Assembly: GCF_014235765.1 (NCBI RefSeq)
Contig: NZ_JACMYH010000001.1
Span: forward strand, 1,054,001 to 1,118,000
Direction: 5' to 3'
DNA length: 64,000 bases
Source: Pseudomonas baltica
Lineage (GTDB): Bacteria; Pseudomonadota; Gammaproteobacteria; Pseudomonadales; Pseudomonadaceae
Below are positions 1 to 9,064 of the stretch, piece by piece. A program made the position numbers and the translations under genes. How positions within the stretch are numbered: position 1 is the first letter of the stretch; each line of letters opens with the position of its first letter. The notes under the pieces are model-generated. The model did no database searches. It had not been told where the DNA came from and saw only the letters and a list, made by a program, of their open reading frames with translations.

Positions 1-1528
1 CCTGGCTCAGCGGTTCATGACGCGTCTGCTGCAGGCAGCGGCTGTCGACCGTGAGCGCGCGCTGATAACTTTCGGAAAGCCATACCAGCAGCGGCACGTG
101 TTTCTGCTGATCGGGGGCAAGCATGTAAGGCGTGCCATGCAGGAACAGGTTGTACTCGCCCAGCGACTCGCCATGATCCGACAGATAGATCATTGCGGTG
201 GCCAGATGATCCTGGTTGCTGCGCAGTACATCGATGAGCCGAGCCAGCACGTGATCGGTGTACAGCAAGGTGTTGTCATAGCCGTTGACGATACTCTCTC
301 TGCTGCACGCATCCAGCGCATTGCTTTTGCACACTGGCGTGAATTTCTCGAACGCCTTGGGGTAACGCTTGAAATATTCGGGCCCGTGGCTGCCCATCTG
401 GTGCAATACCAGAACGGTATCTTTGCTCAAATGGTCAATGAAGGCCTGCAGACCTTGCAGCAGAATTTCGTCCCCGCACTCGTTGTCCGCGCACAACGCG
501 GGATCTCTGTCATGGCTGACGTCCAGCAAAGTGACCCGGTCGCACGTCCCCTTGCAGCCAGACTGGTTGTCCCACCACACCACATCCAGCCCCGCGCGTT
601 TGAGCACGTCCAGCAAGCCTTCCTGGTTTTTCGCGATGTCCGCCTTGTACTGCTTGCGGCCCATGTTGGAGAACATGCAGGGGACGGACACCGCGGTTTC
701 GGTGCCGCAGGAATGCACGTCGGTAAAGGCCACCAGCCCTTGTTCCTGGGCAAGTTGCGGCGTGGTCTCGCGCTCGTAACCCAGGATGCCGAAGTTCTCG
801 GCGCGCGCACTTTCCCCTACCACCAGTACCGTCAGTGACTTGGGCGCATTGCTGGCCACGTTGACGGCTCGCACGGCGTCTTCGCCGATGGCCCGGAATG
901 GCTGTCGTGCCGTGGACACTTGTTCGCGTACATAGGCGATCGAGGCACCAATGTAATTGCTCGGCACCACCATCAGGCGCAACTCGTGATGATTGCGCAA
1001 CAGTGACGACAGCCCCTGATAGTCCACCAGCGCGACCACGGCAATGACCGCCACAGAGCCCGCGCCGACCAGTGCCTTGCTGACCAACTGACGATGCACT
1101 TTGCGGTAGGCGATGGGCGTTTTCCACAACAGCACCGAAGGCACTACGCCCAACAGCAAAACATAGACCCAGAGCATCGGAGACAACAAGCCTTGTACTT
1201 CGGTGATATTGGTTTCCACCAGATTGCGAAGCATGCCAACGTCCATGAGCACACCGTAGTGACTCATGAAGTAGGTGACACTAGCACTGGTAAGAAACAG
1301 CACCGTCAATACCGGTTTGAATATGATTGGAAACGCCACTATCGTCAGGACGATATTGAACACGCCCAACAGCATGATGGCAAACGCAAGAGCAAGTTGT
1401 GTTCCAGCGCCACCCTCCCCGGTAATTGCAGCCAGATGCTGCCAGAGGGGCACATTGAACACCACCAGCAGAAAGACACTGGCAAGCACCGTCGCGGTTT
1501 CCGGGCGTACAGGTTTGAGTTTGAACAT
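1..1528 (-). CDS. eptA: Lipid A phosphoethanolamine transferase, C-terminus cut by window edge
   Basis: Inner-membrane enzyme that transfers phosphoethanolamine from phosphatidylethanolamine to lipid A (or core), lowering surface charge and polymyxin sensitivity. About 509 codons are present. The first ~170 residues hold several hydrophobic helices. The periplasmic sulfatase-fold domain follows, with the family motif VVGESARAENFGILGYER, the nucleophile region CGTETAVSVPCMF (Thr nucleophile), and late metal-binding residues in YLSDHGESLGEYN and LHGTPYMLAP. Family members are about 540-560 residues, so roughly 35-50 C-terminal residues lie outside the window. The ATG at 1526-1528 was chosen because the first helix follows immediately; its ribosome-binding site is weak. 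The gene is divergent from a PAP2 phosphatase, another lipid-modifying enzyme, across a shared 348-bp region. CptA-type core transferases are close relatives, so the exact acceptor is uncertain. Confidence 0.9.
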   Translation of the reverse strand, partial: MFKLKPVRPETATVLASVFLLVVFNVPLWQHLAAITGEGGAGTQLALAFAIMLLGVFNIVLTIVAFPIIFKPVLTVLFLTSASVTYFMSHYGVLMDVGMLRNLVETNITEVQGLLSPMLWVYVLLLGVVPSVLLWKTPIAYRKVHRQLVSKALVGAGSVAVIAVVALVDYQGLSSLLRNHHELRLMVVPSNYIGASIAYVREQVSTARQPFRAIGEDAVRAVNVASNAPKSLTVLVVGESARAENFGILGYERETTPQLAQEQGLVAFTDVHSCGTETAVSVPCMFSNMGRKQYKADIAKNQEGLLDVLKRAGLDVVWWDNQSGCKGTCDRVTLLDVSHDRDPALCADNECGDEILLQGLQAFIDHLSKDTVLVLHQMGSHGPEYFKRYPKAFEKFTPVCKSNALDACSRESIVNGYDNTLLYTDHVLARLIDVLRSNQDHLATAMIYLSDHGESLGEYNLFLHGTPYMLAPDQQKHVPLLVWLSESYQRALTVDSRCLQQTRHEPLSQ

Positions 1529-1876
1529 GGGAGTCTGCCGTCGGGCAAAGAAGCGAGCCGTGCGCCGTGCTACGGTTGTCGATGGCGCGGACTCTAGACG
1601 CGGATAATTCAAATTTTCGTGAAAGATTCGCGAGGAAAAGCTCGTTGCGAGTCCGTTTCGAGGCATGCGCTGGAACACAGCAATGCGATCGCTTAATTCA
1701 ACCGAAGCAAGTACTACTTTCCACATATTTTTCACAGTTCATTCACGTCGTTCTGAACGGCGCAAACTTATCGTCGCTCGTAACGCAAGCGGCCAATGGA
1801 TCATTGATGACAGGCCGCCGTCGTTACTTTCCCACGTAACTTTCACCTGTTCTTCATCATTGGATCGGAGCCTGTC
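1529..1876. promoter_or_regulatory. Divergent promoter region between eptA and PAP2 gene
   Basis: This 348-bp AT-richer stretch has no gene and must hold both promoters. It contains repeated TTCAC-type words: ATTTTTCAC ending at 1735, ATTCAC at 1741-1746, and CTTTCAC at 1840-1846. A TTTTCAC core is part of the box reported for the ColR response regulator, which controls phosphoethanolamine transferase genes in Pseudomonas. The rest of that box matches poorly here, so ColR control is only a suggestion. A CTTAAT word at 1692-1697 resembles half a PmrA box, without a properly spaced second half. Confidence 0.4.
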
Positions 1877-2629
1877 ATGGCTATCGCATTACCTGTTGCT
1901 GCGTCCCGGCATTTTGACTTTCGATTGGCGCTGGGCATTCCGCTCGTGCTGATGGCAACGATGCTGTGGCTGTATCCGCCCGCCCTCGACTTCGCCCTGG
2001 CGCAGATCTTCTACGTGCCGGGGGTTGGCTTCATCGGACGCCAGAGCTACTGGCTGGAAAACATTCTGCATGATCGCGCCAAGCAGGCGGTGATCGCCTT
2101 TGCCGTACTTGCACTTGCAGGTTTCGTGGCAAGTCTGTGGGCCACGCGCCTGCGCCAATGGCGTCGACCATTGGGGTATGTGGTGCTGGCGATGGCGCTG
2201 ACGACGTCGGTGGTGACGCCGCTCAAGGTGCTGACCGCAGTCCATTGCCCCTGGAGCCTGAAGGAGTTCGGCGGCCAGGAAACCTATACACCGTTGCTCA
2301 GCCCCCGTGCCGCAACGGAAAAGCCTGGTCTGTGCTGGCCCGGCGGCCATGCGTCGAGCGGCTTCTCACTGCTCGCCCTGTTCTTTTTCTGGCGCGATCG
2401 TCGCCCACGCACTGCGCGAATCGCACTGGCGGTGGCGCTGACACTGGGATCGGTCTTTTCGCTGGGGCGAATGGCGCAAGGTGCGCACTTCCTTTCGCAC
2501 AACATCTGGACGCTGCTGATCGATTGGGTCATTTGCGTGCTGTGTTATCGCTGGATTCTCTACCGCCCCTCGACACAGCCTTCACCTGTGCCGGCTGCGG
2601 CCCTGGTGCCCGACGGGTACCGGCGATGA
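1877..2629 (+). CDS. PAP2-family membrane phosphatase
   Basis: Membrane phosphatase of the type 2 phosphatidic acid phosphatase superfamily; relatives dephosphorylate lipid A, undecaprenyl pyrophosphate or phosphatidylglycerophosphate. The 250-residue protein has about six hydrophobic segments. Three catalytic signatures are recognisable: a Lys/Pro motif around KVLTAVHCPW, CWPGGHASSG (the PSGH-like motif with catalytic His), and SLGRMAQGAHFLSHNIWT (the SR-x5-H motif with nucleophilic His). The gene is divergent from eptA, and its stop overlaps the ATG of the following lipoprotein gene (ATGA), implying translational coupling. The pairing with eptA suggests lipid A or lipid-carrier remodelling. 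The substrate cannot be read from the sequence. Confidence 0.85.
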   Translation: MAIALPVAASRHFDFRLALGIPLVLMATMLWLYPPALDFALAQIFYVPGVGFIGRQSYWLENILHDRAKQAVIAFAVLALAGFVASLWATRLRQWRRPLGYVVLAMALTTSVVTPLKVLTAVHCPWSLKEFGGQETYTPLLSPRAATEKPGLCWPGGHASSGFSLLALFFFWRDRRPRTARIALAVALTLGSVFSLGRMAQGAHFLSHNIWTLLIDWVICVLCYRWILYRPSTQPSPVPAAALVPDGYRR

Positions 2630-3000
2630 ACGCCCTATGGAGACCTGGTAGACGAACTGGGGTGCTGCTGAGCCTGGCCTTATCGGCAGTAGTGTTGAGC
2701 GCCTGCCAAACGACCCGGGAGCGGCTATTGGCCGAGGGCTACCCTGCCCCCTTCGCCAGCGGCTTCGAGGACGGCTGCGGCAGTGGTCGGCACGCCGCGC
2801 AAGCCTTGGGCGAATTTCGCAAGAACGTGCCCGTCTACCTTTCGGATCGTCAATACGCCACCGGCTGGGACGACGGCTTCCGGCAATGCCAAGCCAGCGC
2901 CATCGCTGACTTCCAACGGCATGTGGGCATCGACAGCAAGGAAGACCGCGATTGGCGCCACGCAAAGGATCAGGGGTGGGGCAAGGCGCTTGGGCGCTGA
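2626..3000 (+). CDS. Small outer-membrane or periplasmic lipoprotein
   Basis: The 124-residue protein begins with a basic N-terminus, a hydrophobic stretch and a lipobox ending VVLSAC at about residues 26-31, so it should be lipidated on that Cys. The mature part contains two similar segments, each with a glycine/aromatic-DG core followed by Cys (FEDGCGSG and WDDGFRQC), reminiscent of DUF2799-like lipoproteins. I do not recognise a specific function. The ATG overlaps the PAP2 stop codon (ATGA), so the two are almost certainly co-transcribed and co-translated. Confidence 0.75.
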   Translation: MNALWRPGRRTGVLLSLALSAVVLSACQTTRERLLAEGYPAPFASGFEDGCGSGRHAAQALGEFRKNVPVYLSDRQYATGWDDGFRQCQASAIADFQRHVGIDSKEDRDWRHAKDQGWGKALGR

Positions 3001-3141
3001 TCGAACGCGCTTTTGCGCGAAACAATCTGCGCGCTAACGAAAAAAAACGAGTGAAAGGGAGAACCGGGTGTCTATTCCAATCAAGCACACCTCGCTCGAT
3101 TTCAGACATTTCATTCGCACACCCACCCAGGACACTCATCG

Positions 3142-3600
3142 ATGCACGACAGCATAAAGTGGCCGCTGACCCTCTACTTCGACGGTGACTGCCCCCTCTG
3201 CGCCCACGAAATCAAGGTTCTGAGGGCGCGTGCCTTGCCCGAACGCCTGCATTTCATCGATATCAGCGATCCGGCGTTCGACGCTCAATCCTTGGGCTTC
3301 ACCCATGCGCACATGGAGTCGTTGCTTCATGCCCGGTTCAGCGATGGAACATGGGTCACCGGCCTGGACGCGACACTCTGGAGCTGGCGCGCCGCGGGCC
3401 TTGGCCTATGGGCCGCGCCATTGTCCTGGCGGTGGGCCAGGCCGCTGTTCAACGTTGGCTATAGGCTGTTCTGCCGCTGGCGTCCGCATCTGGCCTGGCT
3501 GCCCCACCCGGACGGCAGTGCTCGCTGCAGGAACGGCAGTTGTGCAGTTCCCGAAGCGGATAGTACCGGGCAAAAGCCGCCACCGTCCGGGCCGCGTTGA
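3142..3600 (+). CDS. DCC-family (DUF393) thiol-disulfide oxidoreductase-like protein
   Basis: A 152-residue protein with the defining N-terminal motif LYFDGDCPLC (DxxCxxC, 'DCC' family). It has a predicted thioredoxin-like beginning and a Trp-rich C-terminal half (LSWRWARPLFNVGYRLFCRW), consistent with membrane association. The family is widespread but poorly characterised; redox activity is inferred from the CxxC-like motif. A late CRNGSC motif adds two more cysteines. The ATG at 3142 fits the normal family start just before the beta strand. It stands alone, 141 bp after the lipoprotein gene. Confidence 0.8.
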   Translation: MHDSIKWPLTLYFDGDCPLCAHEIKVLRARALPERLHFIDISDPAFDAQSLGFTHAHMESLLHARFSDGTWVTGLDATLWSWRAAGLGLWAAPLSWRWARPLFNVGYRLFCRWRPHLAWLPHPDGSARCRNGSCAVPEADSTGQKPPPSGPR

Positions 3601-3694
3601 GAGCAGTTCCGACTTGGCTCGTCATAGGGTTGATGGCTGACATGCAAATGCTTGGGGCCCTAGCTTGCACATCACTGCTACGGCCGGCTTGAAG

Positions 3695-3737
3695 TTGCCA
3701 AAAATGACAACTGGCGTATCATGATGATAAACGCCAG
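3695..3737 (+). promoter_or_regulatory. Promoter and operator of the higBA-like operon
   Basis: A candidate -35 box TTGCCA (3695-3700) and -10 box TATCAT (3717-3722) are separated by 16 bp. The -10 lies inside a 27-bp inverted repeat with perfect 7-bp arms, CTGGCGT (3711-3717) and ACGCCAG (3731-3737), around the self-complementary core ATCATGAT. This is a classic layout for autorepression by an antitoxin or toxin-antitoxin complex. The toxin ATG follows at 3746. Confidence 0.6.
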
Positions 3738-3745
3738 GAAAACAT

Positions 3746-4078
3746 ATGGATGTCCTGAAGAAGGATCGATTTGACGACGCATGCCGTAGGCACCCTACCT
3801 GCGCCACTGCCCTCAAAGCCTGCTATCGAATTCTGTGTGCATTGGAACCCAGCTGTTACAACGATCTGGCAGACCTGTTTGGAAGCCGGTTGGATCTATT
3901 CAAGCCCCGGGCACAGGTGGGGTGGGTTGTGATTGCTATCGGCGGCAACAAATTGAGATTGATCGCAGGCGTCAATTACAAGCGGCAAAAGCTGTACGTC
4001 AAACACATCTATACCCATGCTGAATATGACGCTGCAAATGACTGGTATGCCAGAAACAACCAGGGGGCGAAACCATGA
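3746..4078 (+). CDS. higB: HigB-family toxin (mRNA interferase-like)
   Basis: A 110-residue basic protein whose C-terminal half matches the HigB-type RelE superfamily: LRLIAGVNYKRQKLYVKHIYTHAEYD is the typical beta strand, basic stretch and His-Ala-Glu-Tyr-Asp ending. Relatives cleave mRNA on translating ribosomes. The toxin gene precedes the antitoxin, the usual hig order, and overlaps it by 4 nt (ATGA). The ATG sits just after an AGGAAA ribosome-binding site and the operator. The N-terminal ~35 residues are longer than in short HigB proteins. Activity cannot be judged from sequence alone. Confidence 0.8.
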   Translation: MDVLKKDRFDDACRRHPTCATALKACYRILCALEPSCYNDLADLFGSRLDLFKPRAQVGWVVIAIGGNKLRLIAGVNYKRQKLYVKHIYTHAEYDAANDWYARNNQGAKP

Positions 4079-4554
4079 CCACCGTACTTCAAGATCCTCA
4101 AAGCATCCGTGCTGCCTTGGAAAGCCTTCAAGTATTGGTTGAGCAGCTACGTGAGTCGTTCGTTGGCGGCATCCATAGCCCCGCTGAATACGCGCGTGCG
4201 TCTGCGTTGCTCGACGAGCTGACTGATGGCCACACCCTGAACAAGTATGAAGAGCAGGTACTGGTCGAGCTCGAGGATGCGCTTCTGAATTACGAGCGTG
4301 ATTCGCAGCAGTTCGAGGCCATCAACGCCCATTTGAAACCCACCAGCACTGCCGTGCTGCTGTTGCGTGACTTCATGGAGATGCTGGGGCTTACCGGTTC
4401 GGATTTGCCCGAAATTGGCGATAAGCATGTGGTGTCAAAGGTGCTGGCCGGGACGCGCCCCATCAGCCACAAGATGGCCTATGCGCTGGCACAGCGCTTC
4501 CATACCAAGCCAGATGTATTCATCGAGGAATCCAAGCCCACGCGTATTGGATGA
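4075..4554 (+). CDS. higA: HigA-like antitoxin with C-terminal helix-turn-helix
   Basis: A 159-residue acidic protein encoded directly after the toxin, overlapping it by ATGA. The N-terminal ~100 residues are helical and acidic, suited to binding and neutralising the basic toxin. The C-terminal ~60 residues (from about LLLRDFMEMLGLTGSDLP to HTKPDVFIE) match an XRE/Cro-type HTH, with the recognition helix near HVVSKVLAGTRPISHKM. It probably represses the operon through the inverted repeat at 3711-3737. The HTH-C-terminal arrangement matches E. coli HigA-type antitoxins. Confidence 0.8.
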   Translation: MTTVLQDPQSIRAALESLQVLVEQLRESFVGGIHSPAEYARASALLDELTDGHTLNKYEEQVLVELEDALLNYERDSQQFEAINAHLKPTSTAVLLLRDFMEMLGLTGSDLPEIGDKHVVSKVLAGTRPISHKMAYALAQRFHTKPDVFIEESKPTRIG

Positions 4555-4726
4555 ACCCTGCACCCATCTGCGCCGGTGGCCCGCTACCTGCCGGCATAGA
4601 ACGGCTCACCGTCTGCCAAAGCCATATGCTCCTCTCGTCGTGTTTTGCCCGGAGAAAAAACTAGAAACATTTTGAAACATGCACCTCGGATAACCACTCC
4701 ATAGTCTTTCCCCCAAAGACTATTCC

Positions 4727-5911
4727 ATGAAAACGCCCCGTCCTGCCGCACGCCTGGAACCCCTCGAGCAACTGCGCAATTTGAAGATGGCCCGATCCGC
4801 GCATGCCTATGTGCGCGGCAGCACCGTGCAATTCTATGAATGGCTGCAGTCCCAGTCCGGTCGGCGCTTGCCCAGTGGGCCGCCGGTGTGGATCTGTGGC
4901 GACTGTCACGCCGGCAACCTCGGGCCGACCGGCGATTTGAAGGGTCGTATCGACATCCATATCCGCGACCTGGACCAGACGGTGATCGGCAACCCTGTCC
5001 ACGACCTGGTCCGGCTCGGCTTGTCGCTGGCGACCGCCGCTCGCGGCTCGGACCTGCCCGGCGTGGCCACCGCGCGCATGCTCGAAGAGATGATGGTGGG
5101 CTACGAGCAAGCCTTCGAGAACAACCAGGAAGAACAGCCGCAGCGTCCCGCGCAGGTCAAGGCTGGCATGCGCAGCGCTGTGCAGCGTACGTGGAAGCAT
5201 CTGGCGCAGGAACGCATCGAAGACATGCGTCCGACGATTCCGTTGGGCAAGCATTTCTGGGCGCTCTCCAAAACCGAGCGCAGCGCCATCAAGACCTTGT
5301 GCGCCACCGACGAGATCCATGCCCTGGTCACGTCCCTCAAGGGCCGCTCGGGGAGTGACAGTGTCGAGTTGCTGGATTCGGCTTATTGGGTCAAGGGTTG
5401 CAGCTCCCTGGGCCTCAAGCGCTATGCCGTGCTGCTCGGCGTGGGCGACGACGATGACCAGGAACTGTGTCTCCTGGACGTCAAGGAAGCGGTCGCTGCC
5501 GCAGCACCGCGCACGGTGCGCGCAGGCATGCCGCGCGATAACGGCCGGCGCGTGGTCGAAGGCGCCCGGCATCTGTCTCCGGGCCTAGGCAATCGGATGC
5601 TGGCCACGCGGATGCTCGACCATGGCTTCTTCATTCGTGAACTGCTGCCCCAGGACATGAAGCTTGAGCTCGACCAGTTGAGCGAAATCGAAGCCATGCG
5701 CGCGGCGAGTTACCTGGCCAGGGTCGTGGGTGCTGCTCACGCACGGCAGATGGACCTTTCGACCAGGGCTGACTGGATGCGCGAGCTACAGACCAATCGC
5801 TCGAACACGCTGGACGCGCCGTCCTGGCTGTGGTCCAGCGTGGTTCATCTGGTGGGCAGTCATGAGCAAGGGTACCTGGAGCATTGCCGACGGTACGCGT
5901 TGCAGAATTGA
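4727..5911 (+). CDS. DUF2252 family protein
   Basis: A 394-residue protein of the DUF2252 family. The strongest signature is WICGDCHAGNLGP (about residues 57-69), followed by an acidic IHIRDLDQTVIGNPVHDLVR segment. This resembles the catalytic His-x-x-Asn and Asp region of aminoglycoside-phosphotransferase/kinase-like folds, which is why the family is suspected to be kinase-like; no biochemical role is established. It is soluble with no signal peptide. ATG 4727 gives a normal family N-terminus. It is a monocistronic gene with 172 bp of noncoding DNA upstream. Confidence 0.8.
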   Translation: MKTPRPAARLEPLEQLRNLKMARSAHAYVRGSTVQFYEWLQSQSGRRLPSGPPVWICGDCHAGNLGPTGDLKGRIDIHIRDLDQTVIGNPVHDLVRLGLSLATAARGSDLPGVATARMLEEMMVGYEQAFENNQEEQPQRPAQVKAGMRSAVQRTWKHLAQERIEDMRPTIPLGKHFWALSKTERSAIKTLCATDEIHALVTSLKGRSGSDSVELLDSAYWVKGCSSLGLKRYAVLLGVGDDDDQELCLLDVKEAVAAAAPRTVRAGMPRDNGRRVVEGARHLSPGLGNRMLATRMLDHGFFIRELLPQDMKLELDQLSEIEAMRAASYLARVVGAAHARQMDLSTRADWMRELQTNRSNTLDAPSWLWSSVVHLVGSHEQGYLEHCRRYALQN

Positions 5912-5978
5912 ACATCGGCGCTCGTGCACAGGACTAAATCGAAACCCCGCGCAGCTGCGCCACATAGGAAACCCCTGT

Positions 5979-6602
5979 ATGCATATTCTTCACATTGCCA
6001 GCTCTCCGCGTGGCGAGCGTTCCGCCTCGCTGAAACTGGCCGCACGCTACCTGGAAACCGTCGCCTCCCATCAGCCTGACGCCACCGTCGACGTGCTGGA
6101 TGTGTGGACCACCGATCTGCTGCCTTTCGACGGCCCTGCGTTGAATGCCAAGTACGCCGACCTCGAAGGCGTGGAAATGACTGCCGAACAGGCAGCCGTG
6201 TGGAAACAGATCCACGCGTTGGGCGAGCGCTTCCATCGCGCCGATGTAATTGTCTTCAGTGTGCCGATGTGGAATTTCGGTGTGCCCTACCGTCTCAAGC
6301 ACCTGATCGACTCGGTGTCACAGCGCGGCGTGCTGTTCGATTTCGATGAACAGGGCATGTGCGGCCTGCTCAAGGGCAAGAAGGTGGTGGTGCTAGCCAC
6401 CCGCGGGGTGGTGCTGGGCGAGGACTATCCCACCGAGGATTACGACCATCAGGTTGCATTCCTCAGGACCTGGGCACGGATGGTGGGCATTCCAGCCATC
6501 GACACGGTGGAGTCGGAAGCGACGCTGGGCGATGCCGCAACGGCCGAGGCCAGCTTCAATGCCGCTCTGGATGCGGCCACCAAGCTGGCTGCATCCCTGT
6601 AG
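5979..6602 (+). CDS. azoR: FMN-dependent NADH azoreductase
   Basis: A flavodoxin-fold quinone and azo-compound reductase that uses FMN and NAD(P)H. The 207-residue protein begins with the FMN phosphate-binding loop HIASSPRGERSASLKLA and contains the conserved VFSVPMWNFGVPYRLKHLID segment, which contacts FMN. A later strand, KKVVVLATRGVVL, matches the second FMN-binding loop. The ATG at 5979 is preceded by AGGAAA and placed exactly before the first beta strand. It ends just before a hairpin facing a convergent chemoreceptor gene. Pseudomonads carry several AzoR paralogues; which one this is cannot be said. Confidence 0.9.
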   Translation: MHILHIASSPRGERSASLKLAARYLETVASHQPDATVDVLDVWTTDLLPFDGPALNAKYADLEGVEMTAEQAAVWKQIHALGERFHRADVIVFSVPMWNFGVPYRLKHLIDSVSQRGVLFDFDEQGMCGLLKGKKVVVLATRGVVLGEDYPTEDYDHQVAFLRTWARMVGIPAIDTVESEATLGDAATAEASFNAALDAATKLAASL

Positions 6603-6634
6603 CGCTGCGACTGTCAGCGCTGATAGACCACAGC

Positions 6635-6666
6635 GCGCCGATCTGCCCCTGGGCACTGATCGGCGC
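6635..6666. terminator. Hairpin between convergent azoR and chemoreceptor genes
   Basis: Perfect 9-bp inverted repeat GCGCCGATC (6635-6643) and GATCGGCGC (6658-6666) with a 14-nt loop, in the 80-bp gap between two convergent genes. There is no T-run on either side, so it may act with Rho or as a bidirectional 3'-end stabiliser rather than a strict intrinsic terminator. Confidence 0.45.
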
Positions 6667-6682
6667 TCCCCGGCGCGCCTTC

Positions 6683-8707
6683 CTATAGCTTGAACCGCGC
6701 CACCACGTTGCGCAGTTCCGTCGCCAGCAACGAGAGCTCTTCTGCGGTCACGGCGTTGTCTTCGATACCTTCCATCAACGCCAGGCTGCCATTGCGAATC
6801 TCGGTCACGTTGCGGTTGATGTCCTCCGACACGGCATGCTGCTGAACGGCCGCGCTGGCGATCTGGGTGTTCATGCCGACGATCTGCTCGACGCCATCGC
6901 TGATGGCATCCAGGCTGGTCGAGGCCGCATCCGCGGACTGCAGGCATTCCTGGGCGCGCTGCTTGCCAGCCTTCATTTGCTCGACGGCAGCCGCGGTGGC
7001 CAATTGCAATTCCTGGATGATGCGGCGGATCTCTTCGGTGGAGTTTTGCGTACGCGATGCCAGGGTCCGCACCTCGTCGGCGACCACTGCGAAGCCCCGG
7101 CCCTGCTCGCCCGCACGGGCGGCTTCGATGGCGGCGTTCAAGGCCAGCAGGTTGGTCTGGTCGGCAATGTTGCGGATCACTTCGATGACCCCACCGATCT
7201 GCTGGCTGTGCAGGGCAAGCGCCGAGACCTTCTGCGCGCTGCGCTCCACTTCGTCGGCCAGGGCCTCGATGGTGACCTTGGTTTCGTGCATCTGCGCCAG
7301 CCCGGCATGGGAAGACTGGCTGGCCTGTTCGGCCGCGTGGGCAGCACCTTCGGTGTTCTGCGCGACGTCGGCAACGCTGGTGGTCATTTCGTTGATGGCC
7401 GTGGCCACCTGCTCGGTTTCGCTTTGCTGGGTATTCATCGAGCGTTTGGCGCGGTCGATGGACACACCCATGCGCGTGGCGGCCTCGGACACCGACTGCG
7501 AGCTGCGCTCGACCTGAGCCAGCGAACCACTGAAGGCCTGCACCATATGATTCAGGCTGTTGCCTACGTCGGCCATTTCATCCTTGCCGCGGGCCTGGAC
7601 GCGCGTGCTCAGGTCGCCTTGGGCAATGAGCTGGGTGGCCAACAGCACATCCTGAATGGTACGCCGCATGGCGCTGTAGATGCCGCAGAACACGTACACC
7701 AGCAGCAAGCCGACGAGCGCGAACATGCCGATGATGAACTGGCGTTGAGCATTCTTCTCCTCGACACGGTGTTCCAGCCGATTCAGCAACTCCACCTGGA
7801 GGGTGTCCTGGGCCTTGTACAACTCAGCCACCACTGCATTGCCCTTGGCGGGTACGTTCTGCACGTTGCCCAGTGTATCGCTGGTAGAGGACGTCACTGC
7901 CTCGAGGTCCGCACGGAAGCCCTCAAGGCTTGCGAAAGCGCTGCTGATGGGTGCCTGGATCCGATCGGCGAGCGCAGGCTCACGGCGACGCAGCAAGGCC
8001 AGGCTTTGCTGCAGTTCCTTGTGGATCAGCAGTTCGTTCTTGAGCATCGACTTGATCACGCCGCGCGTAGCCGGGCTCAACACCTGCCCTTCACGCAGGC
8101 CGCTGGCGAGCCCACGCAGTTGCCCGACGATGTTGATCTGGCGGGGCAGGCGCAAGGTGCTCTGGTCGATCATGAACAGCGATGCGTAATCCTCATCCAG
8201 CACCATCCCCGACGTGGCCGACACGTAGTAGACAAAATTCAACGTCTCGGTGAGTTGGTCGTTCCACGCGTCGAACACGCCGCTCTGGTCGGCGCCCGGC
8301 TTGGCCTGCGCCATCAACCGCGTGGCTGCTGCGTGCAGATCCTGCACGCGGTCACCGGTTTCCAGTGGCTCGTTGAACTCGCGGTCCGTGGCGGCCAGCT
8401 TCGAGAATGCGTCCTCCAGCTTCGCCTGGTTGGCCAGTACATCGGCTTGCGCAGTCGAATCGCCGCTGAGCAGACGATTGCTCAAGGCGCGCTGGAGCAT
8501 GGACAAGCGCAAGACGGGCGTGACGTCCAGCAGGTAACGCTGGCCTGCTTGCTCGGAACGGATGACCGCGAGGCTGTCGTTGATTTGAATGATGAAACGG
8601 GTGCCCAGCAGCGCCAGGGGAATCAGGACGATGATGGCCAGTAGTGCAAATTTCGTCGGAAAGCGTAATCGGTTGGCCAGTGCTACGGCAGGAGCAAGGA
8701 TGTTCAT
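6683..8707 (-). CDS. Methyl-accepting chemotaxis protein
   Basis: A 674-residue membrane chemoreceptor signalling to CheA/CheW. Residues ~18-40 are a transmembrane helix ([20 protein letters not shown]). A long helical periplasmic sensor domain of roughly 280 residues follows, then a second membrane helix ([20 protein letters not shown]), a HAMP domain ([24 protein letters not shown]) and the cytoplasmic hairpin. The signalling tip contains [20 protein letters not shown] and [13 protein letters not shown]. It ends in VARFKL and lacks a CheR-tethering pentapeptide. The large helical sensor resembles all-helical ligand-binding domains seen in Pseudomonas receptors; the ligand is not predictable. 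The upstream region contains unusual TTTACAG repeats. Confidence 0.93.
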   Translation of the reverse strand: MNILAPAVALANRLRFPTKFALLAIIVLIPLALLGTRFIIQINDSLAVIRSEQAGQRYLLDVTPVLRLSMLQRALSNRLLSGDSTAQADVLANQAKLEDAFSKLAATDREFNEPLETGDRVQDLHAAATRLMAQAKPGADQSGVFDAWNDQLTETLNFVYYVSATSGMVLDEDYASLFMIDQSTLRLPRQINIVGQLRGLASGLREGQVLSPATRGVIKSMLKNELLIHKELQQSLALLRRREPALADRIQAPISSAFASLEGFRADLEAVTSSTSDTLGNVQNVPAKGNAVVAELYKAQDTLQVELLNRLEHRVEEKNAQRQFIIGMFALVGLLLVYVFCGIYSAMRRTIQDVLLATQLIAQGDLSTRVQARGKDEMADVGNSLNHMVQAFSGSLAQVERSSQSVSEAATRMGVSIDRAKRSMNTQQSETEQVATAINEMTTSVADVAQNTEGAAHAAEQASQSSHAGLAQMHETKVTIEALADEVERSAQKVSALALHSQQIGGVIEVIRNIADQTNLLALNAAIEAARAGEQGRGFAVVADEVRTLASRTQNSTEEIRRIIQELQLATAAAVEQMKAGKQRAQECLQSADAASTSLDAISDGVEQIVGMNTQIASAAVQQHAVSEDINRNVTEIRNGSLALMEGIEDNAVTAEELSLLATELRNVVARFKL

Positions 8708-8856
8708 GAGGTTCTCACAGCCCGAAATGGGACGGTTCGTAATGGGTCTTGGGGTGAGAACGGTCCATTTCTCCGACGCCTGGGCTCTGTTCGGCCCATG
8801 TGGCTGCGCACAATTGTTCTGTGGTCAAACGTGCGTATCGGTAGCGATCCAAAGAA

Positions 8857-8912
8857 CTTTACAGAAAGTTGTACATATATTTATTTCTGTAAAGGTTTTG
8901 AACTTTACAGAG
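8857..8912. repeat. Triple CTTTACAG repeat upstream of the chemoreceptor gene
   Basis: In the 357-bp region between two divergent genes (8708-9064), CTTTACAGAAA (8857-8867) is mirrored by TTTCTGTAAAG (8884-8894), a perfect 11-bp inverted repeat with a 16-nt AT-rich loop. A third, direct copy CTTTACAG follows at 8903-8910. The core between the arms (GTACATATATTTA) is AT-rich like a promoter. This looks like a multi-site operator for a dimeric regulator. I see no gene in the rest of the region. Confidence 0.5.
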
Positions 8913-9064
8913 CAGGTGATGTCTCTTTGGTATCAGTGTATCTCGGGTCGATTTTCAGCGCCGATTGAGGAAAGTTATTCATCAGTGTCGATCCAAAAGG
9001 TCGGAAACAGGCATCAGGCCGAGCGTTAGACTGGTGTCATCTCTTGGATCTTGGGGCAGGCACT

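Noticed and set aside
17..838. Long plus-strand open frame opposite eptA
   Set aside because: It is antisense to the conserved sulfatase domain of eptA and has no recognisable family.
6836..8644. 602-codon plus-strand open frame opposite the chemoreceptor gene
   Set aside because: It mirrors the chemoreceptor codon bias and has no family motif; the minus-strand gene has all MCP signatures.
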